Of a stretch of 64,000 nt of DNA, positions 63,950 through 64,000 are shown one piece after another. A program made the position numbers and the translations under genes. The stretch lies in the NCBI GenBank assembly GCA_051891435.1, contig JBJFFE010000016.1:3923-67922 (forward strand), in the 5' to 3' direction. A model generated the notes under the pieces. That model searched no databases. It saw only the letters and a program-made list of their open reading frames with translations, and was not told the origin of the DNA. How positions within the stretch are numbered: position 1 is the first letter of the stretch; each line of letters starts with the position of its first letter. Origin of the DNA: UMGS1933 sp051891435. Its GTDB lineage: Bacteria > Bacillota > Clostridia > TANB77 > CAG-508.

Positions 63950-64000
63950 TCAGCCTACCTTTTGTATGATTTTTTTAAAAGGTCAAACTCTCCAAGGCAT
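63950..64000. repeat. TCAGCC/GGCTGA structured repeat, copy E (cut by window edge)
   Basis: Inverse-oriented copy: TCAGCCTACCTTTTGTAT matches the right end of the other copies, then AAAAGGTCAAACTCTCCAAGGC. It continues past the window. Confidence 0.85.

Overview
The window comes from an AT-rich Firmicute, most likely an uncultured gut Clostridia. Evidence: very low GC, AGGAGG-type ribosome binding sites, an archaeal/eukaryal-type ProS, a trimeric [FeFe] hydrogenase, Pta/AckA acetate fermentation, LPXTG-like sorting and dockerin-type surface proteins. Taxon is inferred, not proven.

The main observation concerns decoding. Six genes appear broken by a single-base frameshift: a capsule acetyltransferase, a flippase, a CpsB-type phosphatase, a D,D-carboxypeptidase (three breaks), a response regulator and the NuoF-like hydrogenase subunit. 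All eight breaks have the same form: an in-frame CGG codon where dropping the C gives a conserved glycine codon (CGGA, CGGT or CGGC read as GGN) and restores the full-length protein. By hand scan, CGG occurs in frame nowhere else in the window's genes; about 70 other CGG triplets in coding DNA straddle codon boundaries. This suggests CGG is not an arginine codon here but triggers +1 frameshifting, or that CGGN is a four-base glycine codon.

Layout: 0-6.3 kb, peptidoglycan synthase (partial), proS, maf, rdgB, an HD hydrolase and pta. 6.3-10.8 kb, a small membrane protein, an MBOAT/DHHW acylation pair and ackA. 11-25.9 kb, a cell-surface polysaccharide locus (GT-C glycosyltransferase, LCP ligase, CapD-like dehydratase, priming transferase, GT4/GT2 enzymes, HprK-like kinase, Wzy, acetyltransferase, Wzx flippase) ending in a truncated ugd. 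26-27.6 kb, an MqsR/MqsA-Panacea toxin-antitoxin pair. 27.7-32.8 kb, a sortase with its probable substrate, a WaaL/Wzy-like protein and a Wzz/CapB/CpsB regulatory trio. 32.8-36.7 kb, tyrS, D,D-carboxypeptidase and VanW (minus strand), rpmE. 36.9-40.3 kb, a dockerin-bearing glucosaminidase and a membrane-anchored beta-sandwich protein. 40.3-41.6 kb, tRNA-Thr, 5S rRNA, tRNA-Asn. 41.6-47.1 kb, an ABC exporter with a two-component system. 47.2-52.7 kb, a type I toxin-antitoxin candidate, Y-family polymerase/YolD, MFS, GNAT, RhuM and a second small RNA locus. 52.7-59.3 kb, a NatAB-like exporter, a second two-component system and feoAB. 59.4-63.9 kb, the hydCBA hydrogenase operon.

A structured intergenic repeat of about 120 bp ending in TCAGCC/GGCTGA occurs five times (one cut by the window edge). 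Two copies separate the hyd genes, and stem changes between copies are compensatory. Shorter TGTAGGGG palindromes are also scattered through the window.
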